Shown here piece by piece: positions 1-9,285 of a DNA stretch of 28,533 bases. Below the pieces are notes generated by a model, which worked only from the letters and a program-made list of their open reading frames with translations, was not told the DNA's origin and made no database searches. The translations under genes and the position numbers were made by a program. This DNA comes from DATDCY01 sp031406795 [NCBI: Candidatus Rokuibacteriota bacterium] (GTDB lineage: Bacteria; JAUVQV01): NCBI GenBank assembly GCA_031406795.1, contig JANOHV010000032.1, positions 1 to 28,533 of the forward strand, written 5' to 3'. Position 1 is the stretch's first letter, and the number at the start of each line of letters is the position of its first letter.

Positions 1-1027
1 GCGCGCCCTTGTCGGAGGAGTTGATGTCCAGGCAGCCCGCGAGGATCATCGGCTGGTTGGCGACGATCCCGACCGTCGAGCCCTGCATCCGCGCGAAGCC
101 GGTGACGATGTTTTTCGCGTAGTCCGCCTTGAGCTCGAAGAACTCGCCGTCGTCGACGACTTTGGCGATCAGCTCCTTGATCTCGTAGGGCTTGTTCGGG
201 CTGTCCGGAACGAGGGTGTCGAGCGAGGACTCGACGCGCTCGGCCGGGTCGCTGGTTGCGAGCAGCGGGGGCTTCTGGCGATTGTTGAGCGGCAGGAAAT
301 TCAGGAAGCGGCGCATCATCAGCAGTGCCTCGACGTCGTTCTCGAACACGCCGTCGGCGACGCCGCTGCGCGTGGCGTGGGTCACCGAGCCGCCCAGCTC
401 CTCGTGGGTGACCTCCTCGTGGGTCACGGTCTTCACCACGTCGGGGCCGGTGACGAACATATAGGAGGTGTCCTTGACCATGAAGATGAAGTCGGTCATC
501 GCCGGGGAGTAGACCGCGCCGCCGGCGCAGGGACCCATGACCAGCGAGATCTGCGGCACCACGCCGGAGGCCAGCACGTTGCGCTGGAAGACGTCGGCGT
601 AGCCGGCGAGCGAGACGACCCCCTCGTGGATGCGCGCGCCGCCCGAGTCGTTGATGCCGATCACCGGGACGCCGACGCGCATCGCGTGGTCCATGATCTT
701 GCAGATCTTCTCGGCGTGGGCCTCGGAGAGCGCGCCGCCGAAGACCGTGAAGTCCTGCGAGAAGACGAAGACCGCGCGGCCGTGGACGGTGCCGTAGCCG
801 GTGACGACGCCGTCGCCGGGCACCGTTTTGTCGCCCATCTCGAAGTCCGAGCAGCGGTGCTCGACGAACATGTCCCACTCCTCGAAGCTGGATTCGTCGA
901 GCAGCAGCTCGATGCGCTCGCGCGCGGTGAGCTTGCCCTTGGCGTGGTGGGCGACGATGCGCTCGCGCCCGCCGCCGAGCCGGGCGGCCGCGCGCTTCTC
1001 TTCGAGCTTCTTCAGGATCTCCTGCAT
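1..1027 (-). CDS. pccB: Acyl-CoA (propionyl-CoA) carboxylase beta subunit, carboxyltransferase, 3' end outside window
   Basis: The frame was read by hand from an ATG at 1027 to the window edge, giving 342 codons of a protein usually about 515 aa. It is the biotin-dependent carboxyltransferase subunit that moves CO2 from carboxybiotin to propionyl-CoA, giving methylmalonyl-CoA in the cytosol. Visible crotonase-fold hallmarks are [18 protein letters not shown] (about 90-107), [13 protein letters not shown] (124-136) and the oxyanion-type [11 protein letters not shown] (165-175). The N-terminal part [14 protein letters not shown] is typical of the family. The same fold serves as the alpha subunit of Na+-pumping methylmalonyl-CoA decarboxylase. 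The residues that set substrate choice lie outside the window, so propionyl-CoA carboxylase is favoured mainly because methylmalonyl-CoA mutase and propionyl-CoA synthetase are nearby. No Shine-Dalgarno precedes the ATG, and a -10-like box ends 6 nt before it. Confidence 0.9.
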   Translation of the reverse strand, partial: MQEILKKLEEKRAAARLGGGRERIVAHHAKGKLTARERIELLLDESSFEEWDMFVEHRCSDFEMGDKTVPGDGVVTGYGTVHGRAVFVFSQDFTVFGGALSEAHAEKICKIMDHAMRVGVPVIGINDSGGARIHEGVVSLAGYADVFQRNVLASGVVPQISLVMGPCAGGAVYSPAMTDFIFMVKDTSYMFVTGPDVVKTVTHEEVTHEELGGSVTHATRSGVADGVFENDVEALLMMRRFLNFLPLNNRQKPPLLATSDPAERVESSLDTLVPDSPNKPYEIKELIAKVVDDGEFFELKADYAKNIVTGFARMQGSTVGIVANQPMILAGCLDINSSDKGA

Positions 1028-1033
1028 ACGGGT

Positions 1034-1039
1034 ATTGTA
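1034..1039 (-). promoter_or_regulatory. -10-like box directly before the carboxylase start, possible leaderless transcript
   Basis: On the minus strand TACAAT is followed by 6 nt and then the ATG, so a transcript from this box would begin at or next to the start codon. The candidate -35 (TTCCCT, 16 nt upstream) is poor. There is no ribosome-binding site in the gap. This is inference from sequence match only. Confidence 0.35.
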
Positions 1040-1083
1040 TCGGTCTTGGGCGAAAAGGGAAGGGCCCTTCTTTGTCCCCGCGA

Positions 1084-3048
1084 TCAGTCGCCGGTGAAGA
1101 ATTTCAGCGAACCCAGCGAAAGGCTGAGCGAGAGATACCACGCTCCGTCGATGGCATCGTGCGTCTTGATATCACCCTTATTCTTGATCGGATCCCCGAC
1201 GGATTGATCCCTCAACGCGGTGACTCGTTGCCACGTGTAGCCAGCGCCAAGCCGCGCGGATTTCATCAGTGGGTACGACAGGCCTACGAAAACACTTGAG
1301 ATCTTGGTGTCGATCCCGGCGCCGAGTTGGAGGTCGAGCGGTGCTATTGCGGCAGGACAGTCTGATAAGATCAGGCAAAATACGTCAACATTGCCGAACA
1401 AAGCGAACTTGCCCGCTCGGCTCTCCTGGTCTTCGACGCCTATCACGGATTGTGAGGGATTGGAGGGGTCCGTCGCGGCAGCATAGGTTGGATCTTTCAG
1501 TTTCGTGAAGACAATCCCGGCGCTTACCGACCAGAAGGTGTTCGAATAATCCTTGACCTTTACCTGAGTCGTCACGTCAGTTGCACGCACGGCGACAATA
1601 TGTCCACCATACGGTGAGTTCTTCACGATCTTGATCGGACGGGTCTGGTTCTTGTCCCATCTCACCGATCGGGTTCCGTTGGACACGAAGATGAACGGCG
1701 CCAGGAAGGTGCTGCTGACACAGACTGTGTGTTCCCCGCCCGCGCACGGTTCTGCCGGGGCAATCATGGTTTCCTGAACGCGCCGGTTGAATATCTCAAG
1801 ACGCGTGGTTGTGGCCGTGATCGTCTCCCGCTCCTTCAGGATTTTCTCAACTTCTGCGAAACTGCTGTCCGTTTCCTGCAGGTATGCAACAAGGCTCTGT
1901 ATGATAATCGAACGCTCAGTTCGAAGCTTATTGAGAGCGCCATCAAGCGCCTTGGTGTCATTTGTGGCCTCGGCTTCGCGTGCCAAGGGCAAGATTGGTT
2001 CGAGACTACAGGTGCTACCCGGAGAATCCCTGCATGCAGCATTTTCACAGGCCGAATCTTGCTCAGGCATCGCCAGGAAGTGCTCGACGGCCGCAAGCAC
2101 TTGCTTTGGCTTTTTCGAATCCCCTGCGATGACAGCCTGGTAGGCGTCAAAAAGCGGTAGACACTTGGCGCGGGCCTCCAACGTGTTCTGATACTTTTCA
2201 CTGAGGTCAAGATATGCCTTGCTGATTTTGTCTAAGGAAGGAGTCGGCCCCTTGCAGTTGGTTGAGACTATCTCGTATGTTGGGACAGATGAACCACTCT
2301 CGACTTCCTGGAGGAAAATGGTAGCACGATAAGTTTGTGTAGTAACGCAAGAGGCGAGATTCTTGACTTTCTCGATTCCTGACCTAAGCTCCTCGAGTTT
2401 CTTTCGGATATTCTCAACCAGCGCGCTTGCCGGATCATCGCCTGGTATCTTGGCTTTAGTTGCAGTCAGTCTCTGGGTATGTTGGGTAAGTTCTTGCGTA
2501 GTTAGCGGTCTTTCTGCCTGTATCCTGAGGCCCGCAGAAAGATCGCCACTCAACAGATTTGCTAACTTCTGCAATTCGGCCAACGGCGCGATGTTTTCTT
2601 CTTTGACTTCTCCTTCGGACACCGCATAAAGGAGAGGATTTGTGTCCTTGATGACGATCGAAAGCGATTCATCGGGTGCGAGCGCTATTGTCGGGATGTG
2701 GTTTATGTCGAACTCGGTCCGCTTCTTTTCAAGTTCTCTTTCCGGATTCCACACGGCTTTCTTGTGGTCGTAGTCGAGCATCAGGCTCTTGGGAGGTGCT
2801 TTGGGCACATTCCCACAGTCTATGAGCGGATGTTTTGGGGAGTCGCAATATGCTTTCAGGAAAAGCCATTGGTGAACAGGATCTTCAATAGGCTTCGTCT
2901 CAGGAACCGGGCCCTTCAGGCTGTTGTTGATTGCCTTTCGAATGAGATCGTACTGATCTGCCAATGTGGCGCTGAAAGCAGAACCAATGCCGGGCCCGAC
3001 CAGGACAAGCACAAGGAACAAGACCAGTACTCTCAATCCATGTCGCAT
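1084..3048 (-). CDS. Secreted hypothetical protein with outer-membrane-like C-terminal region
   Basis: No family was recognised. The frame is open from 3084, but ATG 3048 is preferred: it has a good AGGGAGA site 6 nt upstream and lies the right distance below the promoter at 3081-3109. From this start the protein is 654 aa. It opens with a classic signal peptide (MRHG, a long Leu/Val core, then GSAFSA). The middle (about 170-430) is rich in charged helical sequence and has many cysteines, as expected for disulfides in the periplasm. The last 170 residues have alternating aromatic and hydrophobic strands ([43 protein letters not shown]), like the end of a small beta-barrel. Base composition is clearly lower in GC than the carboxylase and mutase on either side, which suggests acquisition. 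A surface or outer-membrane role is inference. Confidence 0.75.
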   Translation of the reverse strand: MRHGLRVLVLFLVLVLVGPGIGSAFSATLADQYDLIRKAINNSLKGPVPETKPIEDPVHQWLFLKAYCDSPKHPLIDCGNVPKAPPKSLMLDYDHKKAVWNPERELEKKRTEFDINHIPTIALAPDESLSIVIKDTNPLLYAVSEGEVKEENIAPLAELQKLANLLSGDLSAGLRIQAERPLTTQELTQHTQRLTATKAKIPGDDPASALVENIRKKLEELRSGIEKVKNLASCVTTQTYRATIFLQEVESGSSVPTYEIVSTNCKGPTPSLDKISKAYLDLSEKYQNTLEARAKCLPLFDAYQAVIAGDSKKPKQVLAAVEHFLAMPEQDSACENAACRDSPGSTCSLEPILPLAREAEATNDTKALDGALNKLRTERSIIIQSLVAYLQETDSSFAEVEKILKERETITATTTRLEIFNRRVQETMIAPAEPCAGGEHTVCVSSTFLAPFIFVSNGTRSVRWDKNQTRPIKIVKNSPYGGHIVAVRATDVTTQVKVKDYSNTFWSVSAGIVFTKLKDPTYAAATDPSNPSQSVIGVEDQESRAGKFALFGNVDVFCLILSDCPAAIAPLDLQLGAGIDTKISSVFVGLSYPLMKSARLGAGYTWQRVTALRDQSVGDPIKNKGDIKTHDAIDGAWYLSLSLSLGSLKFFTGD

Positions 3049-3080
3049 TCCAGTTCTCCCTTCCCTTCGAAACTTCATAT

Positions 3081-3109
3081 TCATTAACTGGCGGTTCGGC
3101 CTTAGTCAA
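3081..3109 (-). promoter_or_regulatory. Sigma70-type promoter for the secreted protein
   Basis: On the minus strand TTGACT, a 17-nt spacer and TAATGA. The expected transcription start falls downstream of the first two in-frame ATGs, which supports translation from ATG 3048 rather than 3084. Confidence 0.6.
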
Positions 3110-3234
3110 TCGGAAAATGAGACCTCATTTGTCGGTGTTTCGTCATGCTCTGGCTGGCATGGCGCAATAGGCTTGTAGACGACGGATCGTCGTAACAATC
3201 CTGTCGTCCGTGCGTATTAGAAACCTCCGATTTC

Positions 3235-3264
3235 TTGACGATTTCTGCTTCCCGAGGGTATAAC
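3235..3264 (+). promoter_or_regulatory. Sigma70-type promoter for the small two-gene unit
   Basis: TTGACG, an 18-nt spacer and TATAAC, ending about 50 nt before the ATG at 3314. It is the best promoter match in the intergenic region and points toward the 42-aa gene and the broken ribbon-helix-helix gene. Confidence 0.55.
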
Positions 3265-3313
3265 TGCGCATGTCTCGGGTTTCCGTCTATAATCGGCACG
3301 GAGTGAGGTAGCC

Positions 3314-3442
3314 ATGGCGAAGGCCAAGAAGCTCGCTGGGGTGCCGGCGCACGCACAGGAAACTGAAATCGTCGTGACCATACGCATGATCTCGGCGAGA
3401 AAAGCCACCAAGGACGAATTCGATACCTACGAGAGGAGATAG
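3314..3442 (+). CDS. Small 42-aa protein upstream of a broken antitoxin-like gene
   Basis: The ORF runs from ATG 3314 to TAG 3442 and encodes 42 aa starting MAKAKKLAGVPAHAQ and ending DEFDTYERR. A weak GGAG-type site precedes it, and it follows the promoter at 3235-3264. Its stop lies 3 nt before the ATG of the next gene, and its last codons supply that gene's AGGAG ribosome site, so the two look translationally coupled. No known domain is recognised. It is too short for a usual type II toxin. It may be a remnant or a small regulatory partner. Coding status rests on the operon arrangement alone. Confidence 0.45.
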   Translation: MAKAKKLAGVPAHAQETEIVVTIRMISARKATKDEFDTYERR

Positions 3443-3445
3443 GTC

Positions 3446-3647
3446 ATGAGGCGGGAATACGACTTCTCCAAAAGCTGAACGGGGAAAGTTTTACAAGAAG
3501 GACGCGATTTTCCGTACCCCTGTTTACCTTGATCCGAAGCTACAAAGAATAATAGAGAGAATTGCCGACAAGAAGGGTAAAGCACTCTCCGACGTTGTCA
3601 ACGAAGTACTGAAGAAGGACATGGCGCTCGTTGAGGAGTTGACGTAA
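3446..3647 (+). pseudogene. Ribbon-helix-helix antitoxin-like gene broken by a +1 frameshift
   Basis: ATG 3446 has a good AGGAG upstream. The frame reads MRREYDFSKS and then stops at TGA 3476. Removing one A from the AAAA run at 3470-3473 restores an uninterrupted 66-aa frame: MRREYDFSKAERGKFY, then a strand FRTPVYLD, a helix PKLQRIIERIADKKG and a helix ALSDVVNEVLKKDMAL, ending at TAA 3647. The opening EYDFSKAxRGKFY and the strand-helix-helix layout match small Arc/CopG-like antitoxin-type proteins. The downstream frame remains clean, so the break looks recent, or is programmed, or is a sequencing or assembly error. The toxin partner would be the 42-aa gene upstream, if it is one. Confidence 0.7.
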
Positions 3648-3689
3648 GTCAATCAGAAGAGGCTCATGCAAATGTACGTTTTTTCAGCC

Positions 3690-3764
3690 CTTCGACGAGC
3701 TCAGGCCGAACGGCGGTGTGTTGATTCTGTAGGGACTTTCCCGTTCGTGGTGAGCCTGTCGAAC
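3690..3764 (+). repeat. REP-like inverted repeat, copy 1
   Basis: Two arms of about 24 nt: CTTCGACGAGCTCAGG plus CCGAACGG at 3690-3713, and CCGTTCGTGGTGAGCC plus TGTCGAAC at 3741-3764. The second arm is the reverse complement of the first at 18 of 24 positions. The core TTCGAC..GCTCA...CGAACGG recurs at 13747-13817. It lies between the broken antitoxin-like gene and the 3' end of the Rrf2 gene, in DNA with no other feature (3648-3839). Confidence 0.75.
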
Positions 3765-3839
3765 CATGAAAATAAGGCTATATCCAGGGGTCGTACGGGA
3801 GGCGGTGGATTCCGCGGTCGCCTGAGACTCAGTTCACCA

Positions 3840-4265
3840 TCATTTCTTGGGACGCTTCATCAGCGCGTCGGCGAGCGTCGTGGCGTCGAGCACCGCGCTG
3901 CTCGCGTCGCGCACGCGCTGCATGACCGCGCGGATCTCGCACAACTCCTCCGAGGCGCACTCCTCGCAGCGGTGGTAGGCCGTGACGCTGACGCAGGGCA
4001 CGGGCGCGAGCGGACCGTCCATGATCCGAACGATTTCGCCGAAGCTGACCTGGCTCGCCGGTCGGGCCAGCGCGTACCCGCCGCCGCGGCCCTTGCGGCT
4101 GGAGAGCAGGCCGCGGTTCTTCATCGTGAGCAGGATGCTTTCGAGGAATTTCTTCGGGATCTTCTCCGCGGCCGCGATTTCGGCGATGAGCACCGAGACA
4201 CCGGGCTCCCGCCGCGCCAGGTGCAGCGCAGCCTTGAGCGCGTACTTCGCCTTGTTCGTCAGCAA
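3840..4265 (-). CDS. Rrf2 family Fe-S transcriptional regulator
   Basis: This 141-aa protein has an N-terminal winged helix (MLTNKAKYALKAALHLAR, IAEIAAAEKIPKKFLE, GLLSSRKGRGGGYALARP) as in IscR, NsrR and RirA. A cysteine cluster follows: Cys91, Cys100, Cys103 and Cys109 (C-x8-C-x2-C-x5-C). In the family three such cysteines bind an Fe-S cluster, so iron, redox or NO sensing is likely. The start codon is TTG at 4265, three nucleotides after the stop of the mutase gene, with GGGAG 9 nt upstream inside the mutase 3' end. It is therefore the second gene of a two-gene unit with the mutase and probably controls that unit. The palindrome at 6450-6462 is a candidate operator. Confidence 0.93.
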   Translation of the reverse strand: MLTNKAKYALKAALHLARREPGVSVLIAEIAAAEKIPKKFLESILLTMKNRGLLSSRKGRGGGYALARPASQVSFGEIVRIMDGPLAPVPCVSVTAYHRCEECASEELCEIRAVMQRVRDASSAVLDATTLADALMKRPKK

Positions 4266-4268
4266 CCC

Positions 4269-6413
4269 TCAAGTCTCCCGACGGGGCGCGGACAGCAGTT
4301 CGAGCACCTTGCGCGCCGCCTCCGGGATGCGAGTCCCGGGTCCGAAGATCGCGCCGACCCCCGCGGCCTCGAGCGCGGCGTAGTCCTGCGGCGGCACGAC
4401 CCCGCCGACGACCACGAGCATCTGCGCCGCTCCGGCCGCGCGCAGCCCGGCTAGAACCGCGGGAACGAGCGTCTGGTGCCCGCCCGCGAGTGTCGAGATG
4501 CCGACGGCGTGGACGTCGTTCTCGATCGCCTGGCGCACGACTTCCTCGGGCGTGGCGAACAGCGGACCGATGTCGACATCGTAACCCGCGTCGGCGAACG
4601 CGCTCGCGACGACCTTCGAGCCGCGGTCGTGCCCGTCCTGGCCGATCTTGGCGACGAGCAGGCGCGGCTGGCGGCCTTCGGCCCGCGCGAATTCCGCGAC
4701 CGAACGGCGCAGGTCGGCGAACTCCCCCTCGTCGCCCCAGCCGGCGCCGTAGATCCCCCCGGAGACGAAGGAATCGGCATGGTGGCGGCCGTAGACGGCT
4801 TCGAGCGCATCCGAAATCTCGCCGACGGTGGCGCGGGCGCGCGCCGCCGCGATCGCCAGCGGCAGCAGCGGTTCGTTGCGCTCGGCGGCGGTGGTGATGG
4901 CCGCGAGCGACGCCCGGCAGGCGCCGTCGTCCCGTCCGGCGCGCACTGCGGCGAGCCGCGCAACCTGGCTGGCGCGCACCGCAGCGTTGTCGACCATCAG
5001 GACGTCGACGAGTTCCTCGCGCTCGGGGCGGTAGCGGTTGACGCCGACGACCGTCTCCTCGGCGCGGTCGACTCTCGCCTGGCGCCGCGCGGCCGACTCC
5101 TCGACCCGGCGCTTGGGCAGGCCGTTCTCGACGGCGCGGGTCATGCCGCCGAGCGCCTCGACCTCGTCGATCAGCACCATGGCTTCGCGGATCAGGGCGT
5201 CGGTGAGCGCCTCGACGTAGTAGGAGCCGCCGAGCGGGTCGACCACGCGGGTGACCCCGGTCTCCTCCCGCAGGATCAGCTGGGTGTTGCGGGCAATGCG
5301 CGCCGAGGCCTCGGAGGGCAGCGCCAGCGCCTCGTCGAAGGAATTGGTGTGCAGCGACTGCGTGCCGCCGAGCACCGCCGCCAGCGCCTCGAGCGCCGTG
5401 CGCACGACGTTGTTGTACGGATCCTGCGAAGTCAGACTCACGCCGCTGGTCTGGCAGTGGGTGCGCAACAGCAGCGAGCGCTCGTCCTCGGGGTCGAAGT
5501 GCCTGCGCATCAGCTCGGCCCAGAGGCGCCGCGCCGCGCGCAGCTTGGCGATCTCCATGAAGAAGTTCATGCCGATCCCGAAGAAGAACGAGAGCCGCGG
5601 TGCGAACTCGTCGACCGTGAGGCCGGTCTTTTGGGCGGCGCGCACGTATTCGATGCCGTCGGCCAGCGTGTAGGCCAGCTCCTGCACCGCGGTCGCCCCC
5701 GCCTCCTGCAGATGGTAGCCGGAGATCGAGATCGGGTTGAACTTCGGCGCATTGCGGGCGCACCAGGCGATGATGTCGGCGACCACGATCATCGAGGGCA
5801 CCGGCGGGTAAATGTAGGTGTTGCGGACGAGGAACTCCTTGAGGATGTCGTTCTGGATCGTGCCGGTGAGCTTTGCCGCCGGCACGCCCTGCTCCTCCGC
5901 CGCCACGATGAACATCGCCATGATCGGCAGCGCGGCTCCGTTCATCGTCATCGAGACGGACATCTTTTCGAGCGGGATCTGGTCGAAGAGGATCTTCATG
6001 TCCTCGACCGAGTCGATGGCGACCCCGGCCTTGCCGACGTCGCCGACGACGCGCGGGTGGTCCGAGTCGTAGCCGCGGTGGGTCGGCAGGTCGAAGGCCA
6101 CCGAGAGGCCGGCCTGCCCGGCGGCGAGGTTGCGCCGGTAAAAGGCGTTGGACTCCTCGGCGGTGGAGAAGCCGGCGTACTGGCGCAGCGTCCAGGGGCG
6201 CCCGGCGTACATCGTGGCCTTGACCCCGCGCGTGAACGGGAAGAACCCGGGGGGCGCGCCGACCGATTCGATGTCCTCGAGATCGGCCGCTGAATAGAGC
6301 GGCTTGACCCCGATCCCCTCGGGGGTCTGCCAGGTCAGGCTGACGGGATCACCCTTGATCTCCTCGCGGGCGAGTTTCTCCCAGGCAGGAATTGCGGGAT
6401 TATCGTTGCTCAT
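4269..6413 (-). CDS. scpA: Methylmalonyl-CoA mutase, large catalytic subunit
   Basis: This full-length 714-aa protein interconverts (R)-methylmalonyl-CoA and succinyl-CoA with adenosylcobalamin in the cytosol. The N-terminal TIM-barrel shows the family signatures [20 protein letters not shown] (substrate loop) and [14 protein letters not shown]. The region around [16 protein letters not shown] carries the conserved active-site His and Gln. The C-terminal cobalamin-binding domain begins near 575 and has DGHDRG (593-598), whose His595 is the lower axial cobalt ligand, then the GG near 672. The domain set is complete, so it can act as a homodimer or with a small subunit not seen here. GAGGAGG lies 6 nt before the ATG. 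The Rrf2 gene follows after 3 nt. No epimerase or MeaB-type chaperone gene is in the window. Confidence 0.96.
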   Translation of the reverse strand: MSNDNPAIPAWEKLAREEIKGDPVSLTWQTPEGIGVKPLYSAADLEDIESVGAPPGFFPFTRGVKATMYAGRPWTLRQYAGFSTAEESNAFYRRNLAAGQAGLSVAFDLPTHRGYDSDHPRVVGDVGKAGVAIDSVEDMKILFDQIPLEKMSVSMTMNGAALPIMAMFIVAAEEQGVPAAKLTGTIQNDILKEFLVRNTYIYPPVPSMIVVADIIAWCARNAPKFNPISISGYHLQEAGATAVQELAYTLADGIEYVRAAQKTGLTVDEFAPRLSFFFGIGMNFFMEIAKLRAARRLWAELMRRHFDPEDERSLLLRTHCQTSGVSLTSQDPYNNVVRTALEALAAVLGGTQSLHTNSFDEALALPSEASARIARNTQLILREETGVTRVVDPLGGSYYVEALTDALIREAMVLIDEVEALGGMTRAVENGLPKRRVEESAARRQARVDRAEETVVGVNRYRPEREELVDVLMVDNAAVRASQVARLAAVRAGRDDGACRASLAAITTAAERNEPLLPLAIAAARARATVGEISDALEAVYGRHHADSFVSGGIYGAGWGDEGEFADLRRSVAEFARAEGRQPRLLVAKIGQDGHDRGSKVVASAFADAGYDVDIGPLFATPEEVVRQAIENDVHAVGISTLAGGHQTLVPAVLAGLRAAGAAQMLVVVGGVVPPQDYAALEAAGVGAIFGPGTRIPEAARKVLELLSAPRRET

Positions 6414-6449
6414 GTTGCCTCCTCAGAACTGGAGTAAAATCTGGAGAAA

Positions 6450-6462
6450 ATCGTGTCACGAT
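6450..6462 (-). promoter_or_regulatory. Perfect 13-nt palindrome upstream of the mutase, candidate operator
   Basis: ATCGTG-T-CACGAT is a perfect inverted repeat of 6-nt arms around one base, 37 nt upstream of the mutase ATG and just upstream of an AT-rich leader. The dimeric Rrf2 protein encoded in the same unit is the obvious candidate to bind it. No second copy was noticed in the window. Confidence 0.4.
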
Positions 6463-6509
6463 AGTTGTCGGTTTCATAGAGTCATAGGTAATCGCGAAGT
6501 ATCATGATG

Positions 6510-9275
6510 TCAACCGCCCGCACTCAGGACCTTTGTGCATTCCTCCCCGAACTGGCTGATGACGCGGACGGCGATATTCTGCGCCTTGCTGCGGATCTCG
6601 ATCGGGTGGCTGATGTGGCCGTAGAGGCGGTCGAAGGCTTCCTCGTTGATCTCGACCTTGAGTGTTTTCTCAGCGCGCTTGCGGGCACCGTCCGCGGCGA
6701 GGTTGGCGAGGCCCTTCTGCCATTTCTGGAACTCGTCCTTGTCGCCGCCGCAGAAGAAGACCTGCCGCACGACGAAGTTGCTGCCGTCGTAGTCGTCGTC
6801 GACCATCCAGTAGGCGATGTCGGCGACGTCCCGCGCCCGGACCTCGTCGCGGATCGGATCGTAGATGTCGAGGCCGCGGATCTCGACGCGCACGGTCCCG
6901 CTCAAACCCCCTGTTTCCCCCTTTGGCAAAGGGGGATCTAGGGGGTTTTTCTTGCCTTTCGCCTGGCCTTTTACATCCCTCGCCCCTTGGGGGAGAGGGT
7001 CGGGGTGAGGGGTTCCGGGTTCCCTCACCAGCACGATATCCGGCTCCCCGATCGTCACGAACGACGCCGCCTTCTTGTCGCGCTTCAGCAGCCCGTCCTG
7101 CATCAGGTCGTCGTGCATTCGCACCTTGGTGATCTCGAAGCTGCCGTGGCTTGTGGTCTCGCTGTGGTTCTCGATCGCGCTCTCGAAGGAGAAGCCAAGG
7201 ACGATCAGCCAGTCGGCATCCCCGCGCTGCCGGCACTCCTTGACCGCCTCGTTGACCGCCTGGCGGCTGACGGTGCCGTATTTCGGGCCGATGTGCAGGT
7301 AGGCCTTCTTTTCCACGAGTTGTTTCGCGGCCGGCGTCGCGGCGTTTGTCTTGTTCGCTCCGCGTCCCTCGCCCTTTGCCGCGCCGAGGTAGAAGCCTTC
7401 GGCGTGCAGATAGCCGCTCGCGAGCCGGTCGACGCGGACGAAGACCGCCTGCTCGTTGCGGATGCCGTTCTTCACGCCGGCGGACTTCAGGTGCTCGAAG
7501 ATCCGCTCCTCGAAGGATTCCAGTTCGTCAGCGTCGGGTACGTCGCGATCCAGCGCCTCGGGCGGAACTGGCTCGAAGCTCTGGAGGGTCTCGACGGTGA
7601 AGGGGCCGGCGACGCGCAGCTTCTTCTTGTCGGCCTCCGGCTGGTCGTAGAGGGTCTCCTCGGTCGCAGGCTCACCTTGGGCGATCTGACCAAGCATGAT
7701 GTGCGGGACCTTCTTGTAGACGAAGCCCTGGCGGATATCCTCGCCTTTCTCATCATAGAGCTTGAAGTAGGGGAAGGTCGCAGTCATCAGGCGGGTCTTG
7801 GCGATGTTCAGGGCGATGCGTGAGGTGTCGACAGTGATCCACCGCCGCCCCCACTGCTCGGTCACGAAGGCGGTGGTGCCGCTGCCGCAGGTCGGATCGA
7901 GGACGAGGTCGCCCGGGTCCGTGGTCATGAGGATGCAGCGTTGGATAACTTTTGTGCTGGTTTCGACGACGTACTGTTTTTCAGAGGCGAATCCCGCGAT
8001 GACTGTATCGGTCCATAAATTGTTAATCGGTATGGCGGCAAAGTCGTCAATGTACCTGACGTAATAGAGGCCGGTTTCAGTGTTTTGTAACCTGTTGTTA
8101 ACGAGTAGAGAGGCCATGCCCTTTTCGTTAGTCTTCCAGCGGCTCTTGGGACTGGGCAGCCATTCCCGTCCAACGAATTTCACTGGAAACCAGCAGGCAG
8201 CGCCCTCGCCCTTTTCTCTGCCGATACTTTGGCTCTGGAGGTTGTCGAGACGAAATACCCTTGCGCCTTCGGGAAGTTCTGTCAGGCCAAGGCGCTCCTC
8301 TTTTGTCATGCGTCTTCGCTCTTTGCTCTTCAGTTCTAACCAGCTATACGGGCCACCCGCCTCGGATTCGATGGATTTTTCGTTATAGATTTGTCGATAC
8401 TTTAGTGTCTCCTTCGAGCGAGCATACCAAAGCAGGTAGTCACATGTGCCAGGCAGGAAGTCTTCCGTGGATCCGCTTGTCTTAGAAAACGCGATCAATG
8501 AGACAAAGTTCTCGCTCCCGAACACCTCATCCATGATGCAGCGGACGAGATGCACGTTCTCATCGCTGATCTGCACGAAGCAGGAGCCGCTCTCGGTCAG
8601 CAGTTCCTTCGCGACGAGGAGGCGATCGCGCAGGTAGCTCAGGTAGGAGTGGATCCCGAGTTCCCAGGTGTCACGGTAGGCCTTGATCTGCTCCGGCTCG
8701 CCGCTCAGGTCTGCGTCGTCGCCGTCCTTCACGGTGCGGTTGTTCAGCTTCATCTGCCAGTTCGAGCCGTACTTGATCCCGTAGGGCGGGTCAAAGAAAG
8801 CGCACTGCACCTTCCCGGCCATCCCCTCGCGCTCCAGCAGCGAAGTCATCACGAGCAGGCTGTCCCCCTGGATCAGGCGGTTCGTCCAGCCGTCGGAGTG
8901 CCGGTAGTACTCGGAGACCTTTTCGAGCTCCTCGACGCCGAGGGAGTTGCCGAAGAGCAAGTTGAGATCCAGCTGCGCGTTCGGCAACTCCTTCATCCGG
9001 TAGAGGCGCTGGATCAGCGTCTCGGGGGCGATGTGTTCATGGCGATACAGCGAGCGGATGTCGACTTTGAGCAGGTCCTCGCGGTCGTCCCGGCCGTGCT
9101 TGCGCAGCCAGAAGCGTTCCGGGTCCTGCCCGCGGTGCACCACGGGATTCGCAGGGTACTCGGCCTTCTGCCGCCCGGACTTGACCTTCGGGCTGGCATC
9201 CTCGACGCCGGCCTCCTCCCGCGAAGGGATATGCGCCCGTTTCTCCTTGGGATGCTTGATGGATTTGATGGTCAT
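6510..9275 (-). CDS. mod: Type III-like DNA methyltransferase (Mod), N6-adenine beta class
   Basis: This 921-aa protein belongs to the site-specific DNA methyltransferases that pair with Res-type helicase-nucleases. The order of motifs is DPPYG (catalytic motif IV, 162-166), a long target-recognition stretch (about 250-430) and then DPTCGSGTT (AdoMet-binding motif I, 460-468), the beta-class order of adenine N6 methyltransferases. The C-terminal region (about 550-920) resembles the extended tails of this Mod subgroup, including GEPDIVLV and [13 protein letters not shown]. Residues about 755-792 are unusual: they are the in-frame translation of two genomic palindromic repeats (6904-6948 and 6977-7012) placed between these two blocks. 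The catalytic motifs look intact. It is the last gene of the island, 10 nt after the zinc-finger gene, with no clear Shine-Dalgarno. The recognition sequence cannot be read from this. Confidence 0.93.
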   Translation of the reverse strand: MTIKSIKHPKEKRAHIPSREEAGVEDASPKVKSGRQKAEYPANPVVHRGQDPERFWLRKHGRDDREDLLKVDIRSLYRHEHIAPETLIQRLYRMKELPNAQLDLNLLFGNSLGVEELEKVSEYYRHSDGWTNRLIQGDSLLVMTSLLEREGMAGKVQCAFFDPPYGIKYGSNWQMKLNNRTVKDGDDADLSGEPEQIKAYRDTWELGIHSYLSYLRDRLLVAKELLTESGSCFVQISDENVHLVRCIMDEVFGSENFVSLIAFSKTSGSTEDFLPGTCDYLLWYARSKETLKYRQIYNEKSIESEAGGPYSWLELKSKERRRMTKEERLGLTELPEGARVFRLDNLQSQSIGREKGEGAACWFPVKFVGREWLPSPKSRWKTNEKGMASLLVNNRLQNTETGLYYVRYIDDFAAIPINNLWTDTVIAGFASEKQYVVETSTKVIQRCILMTTDPGDLVLDPTCGSGTTAFVTEQWGRRWITVDTSRIALNIAKTRLMTATFPYFKLYDEKGEDIRQGFVYKKVPHIMLGQIAQGEPATEETLYDQPEADKKKLRVAGPFTVETLQSFEPVPPEALDRDVPDADELESFEERIFEHLKSAGVKNGIRNEQAVFVRVDRLASGYLHAEGFYLGAAKGEGRGANKTNAATPAAKQLVEKKAYLHIGPKYGTVSRQAVNEAVKECRQRGDADWLIVLGFSFESAIENHSETTSHGSFEITKVRMHDDLMQDGLLKRDKKAASFVTIGEPDIVLVREPGTPHPDPLPQGARDVKGQAKGKKNPLDPPLPKGETGGLSGTVRVEIRGLDIYDPIRDEVRARDVADIAYWMVDDDYDGSNFVVRQVFFCGGDKDEFQKWQKGLANLAADGARKRAEKTLKVEINEEAFDRLYGHISHPIEIRSKAQNIAVRVISQFGEECTKVLSAGG
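6904..6948. repeat. Palindromic repeat inside mod, G5/C5 type
   Basis: Nested inverted repeat: the outer arms AAACCCCCT and AGGGGGTTT flank the perfect inner arms CCCCCTTTG and CAAAGGGGG around one base. In the mod reading frame it is read as [14 protein letters not shown]. This sequence type (CCCCCTTTG hairpins) is a common dispersed intergenic repeat in many bacterial genomes (general knowledge). Here it lies inside a coding frame. Confidence 0.75.
6977..7012. repeat. Second palindromic repeat inside mod, CCCTCNCCCC type
   Basis: The segment reads CCCTCGCCCCTTGGGGGAG and then AGGGTCGGGGTGAGGGG, with CCCTC/CCCC and GGGG/GAGGG arms. It is read in the mod frame as [22 protein letters not shown]-like peptides are the usual translation of this widespread intergenic repeat (general knowledge). 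It lies 28 nt from the first repeat, and together they account for roughly 38 extra residues. Confidence 0.7.
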
Positions 9276-9285
9276 GGGGAGTGCA

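Noticed and set aside
1059-1070. GAAGGGCCCTTC palindrome as a terminator of the secreted-protein gene
   Set aside because: The stem is too short once a loop is allowed, and it overlaps the region expected to hold the carboxylase -35. A weak T-run follows, but the support is too thin.
3648-3839. CRISPR or attachment site at the inverted repeats
   Set aside because: There are only two arms with a single spacer and no regular repetition, and no integrase or cas gene is nearby.
3829-5763. 644-aa minus-strand ORF overlapping the mutase and Rrf2 genes in another frame
   Set aside because: Its sequence is dominated by Arg/Ala/Gly runs, an out-of-frame reading of two clearly recognised genes.
4476-6293. 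605-aa plus-strand ORF opposite the mutase gene
   Set aside because: It is rich in Arg, Gly, Asp and His with no domain, and mirrors the high-GC mutase codons. It is an antisense shadow.
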